This document shows positions 63,377 through 64,000 of a DNA stretch of 64,000 nucleotides, in pieces (the first letter of the stretch is position 1; each line of letters begins with the position of its first letter). The notes below the pieces were generated by a model, which worked only from the letters and a program-made list of their open reading frames with translations, made no database searches and had not been told where the DNA came from. The position numbers and the translations under genes were made by a program. The stretch covers positions 114,556-178,555 of the forward strand of contig JAIMKR010000003.1 in the NCBI GenBank assembly GCA_020692325.1. Direction: 5' to 3'. The stretch is from Desulfocurvus sp. GTDB lineage: Bacteria; Desulfobacterota; Desulfovibrionia; Desulfovibrionales; Desulfovibrionaceae.

Positions 63377-64000
63377 ATGTCCAGAAGAATCGTCCTGCTG
63401 GCCGCGCTGCTGCTTATCCTCTCCGCCACGTCCACGCATGCCGAACAGGCCCTGTGGATCGACGCCGATCAAAGCGCCATGCGCGCCTGGCGCTCCGCGC
63501 AGTCCGACGTGACCCTGCGCCTGACGCGGGGAACCATGGTGCTGCCGCTGTACGAGCAGCCGCCCTGGACCCGCGTGCGCGAGCCCGGCGGCCAGGAAGG
63601 CTGGGTGTACAGGGCCCAGCTGACGGACCGGCCGCCCGCCCCGGCGGTGAACGGCCTGTTCCACCCCGCTCCGGCGAGCATGATCCTGGCCGAGGACGAG
63701 GACGCCGAACGTGGCCCGCAGCAGGCCAGCCAGGGCCGCGAGTGGGCCGAACAGGCCCTGCGCTCGGCGCTGGACCTGCACCTGGGACCGGACGATCTGG
63801 ATGACTTTCTCTCCGACGGAGGCGTGGGCGAATTCGCGCCCGCCGACGAGGACAATCCTACGGCCTCGGGGGAGGCCCTGGCCAAGGCGAGCTTCCCGCG
63901 CTTCGCGGCCACGGCTGTGAGCGGCGGCGAGGCGGAGCGGCAGGTGGGGTTGAATCTGGCGGCGCTGGCCCTGCGCCGCGTGGGCCGGCCCGACGGCAAC
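63377..64000 (+). CDS. Exported SH3-like domain protein (partial, runs off window)
   Basis: The first 208 codons of a frame still open at the window end. It begins with a clear signal peptide (MSRRIVLLAALLLILSATSTHA), with AGGAG upstream and 11 bases after the CHAT gene. Residues about 35-75 read like a bacterial SH3 domain (LRLTRGTMVLPLYEQPPWTRV, then GGQEGWVYRAQL), often used for peptidoglycan or protein binding. The rest is Asp/Glu/Ala-rich. The fold and the C-terminus are unknown beyond that. Its place in the operon suggests it works in the same envelope system. Confidence 0.75.
   Translation, partial: MSRRIVLLAALLLILSATSTHAEQALWIDADQSAMRAWRSAQSDVTLRLTRGTMVLPLYEQPPWTRVREPGGQEGWVYRAQLTDRPPAPAVNGLFHPAPASMILAEDEDAERGPQQASQGREWAEQALRSALDLHLGPDDLDDFLSDGGVGEFAPADEDNPTASGEALAKASFPRFAATAVSGGEAERQVGLNLAALALRRVGRPDGN

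Overview
The window looks like a high-GC chromosome segment from a sulfate-reducing Desulfovibrio-type bacterium (Desulfobacterota). This is inferred from the gene families and their order: a fused AccA-AccD carboxyltransferase beside a lone biotin carboxylase, ileS-lspA followed by a PLDc_N membrane protein, a YbgF-like lipoprotein, an NIL/ferredoxin protein and CheZ, plus FlaG, RecD2 and EttA. No rRNA gene is present, so the genus is not fixed.

Layout. 1-31006 is mostly core chromosome: a partial VOC-like gene, a GGDEF-PilZ cyclase, a GT2 glycosyltransferase, an MBL hydrolase, ettA, an S1-repeat protein, accC and accAD, an EAL-CBS-GGDEF protein, ferritin, recD2-recR-ybaB-dnaX, ilvE, a small alpha/beta hydrolase, a lipoprotein-type beta-carbonic anhydrase, flaG with a sigma-28-like promoter, ileS-lspA-PLDc_N-ybgF, a ferredoxin and cheZ. 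ybaB carries an in-frame amber codon.

31061-44300 is an integrated element at the 3' end of tRNA-Arg(CCG). It has a tyrosine integrase, an excisionase-like HTH protein, a double ribbon-helix-helix protein, an HTH protein and a divergent CI-like repressor. Behind these lie two strikingly AT-rich cargo cassettes. The first (34210-37372) has three coupled genes: a HEPN-like small protein, a KGGVGR-variant ParA-like ATPase and a second P-loop ATPase. The second (39099-41173) has two coupled genes, one with a PD-(D/E)XK nuclease signature. Both look like anti-phage or other conflict modules. The right part is decayed: a truncated methyltransferase, a frameshifted large-polyvalent-protein remnant, and duplicated RHH and HTH fragments. 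I could not find a right attachment site.

44309-50045 returns to chromosomal genes: a diaminopentanoate-dehydrogenase-like oxidoreductase, a Cu/Zn-SOD-like lipoprotein that lacks one copper ligand, an AraC regulator divergent from an SDR, and an MCP whose Cache-like sensor lies at the C-terminus.

50222-64000 is one tightly coupled operon running off the window. It encodes an AsmA/YdbH-like envelope protein, a YdbL-like (DUF1318) lipoprotein, a 2944-residue exported protein (PD40 propeller, TPRs, a decayed CHAT domain, more TPRs and an intact CHAT protease domain) and an exported SH3-like protein. Together with the two AT-rich cassettes, it is the best candidate for an undescribed system: an envelope lipid-transport-type machine coupled to a caspase-like protease.
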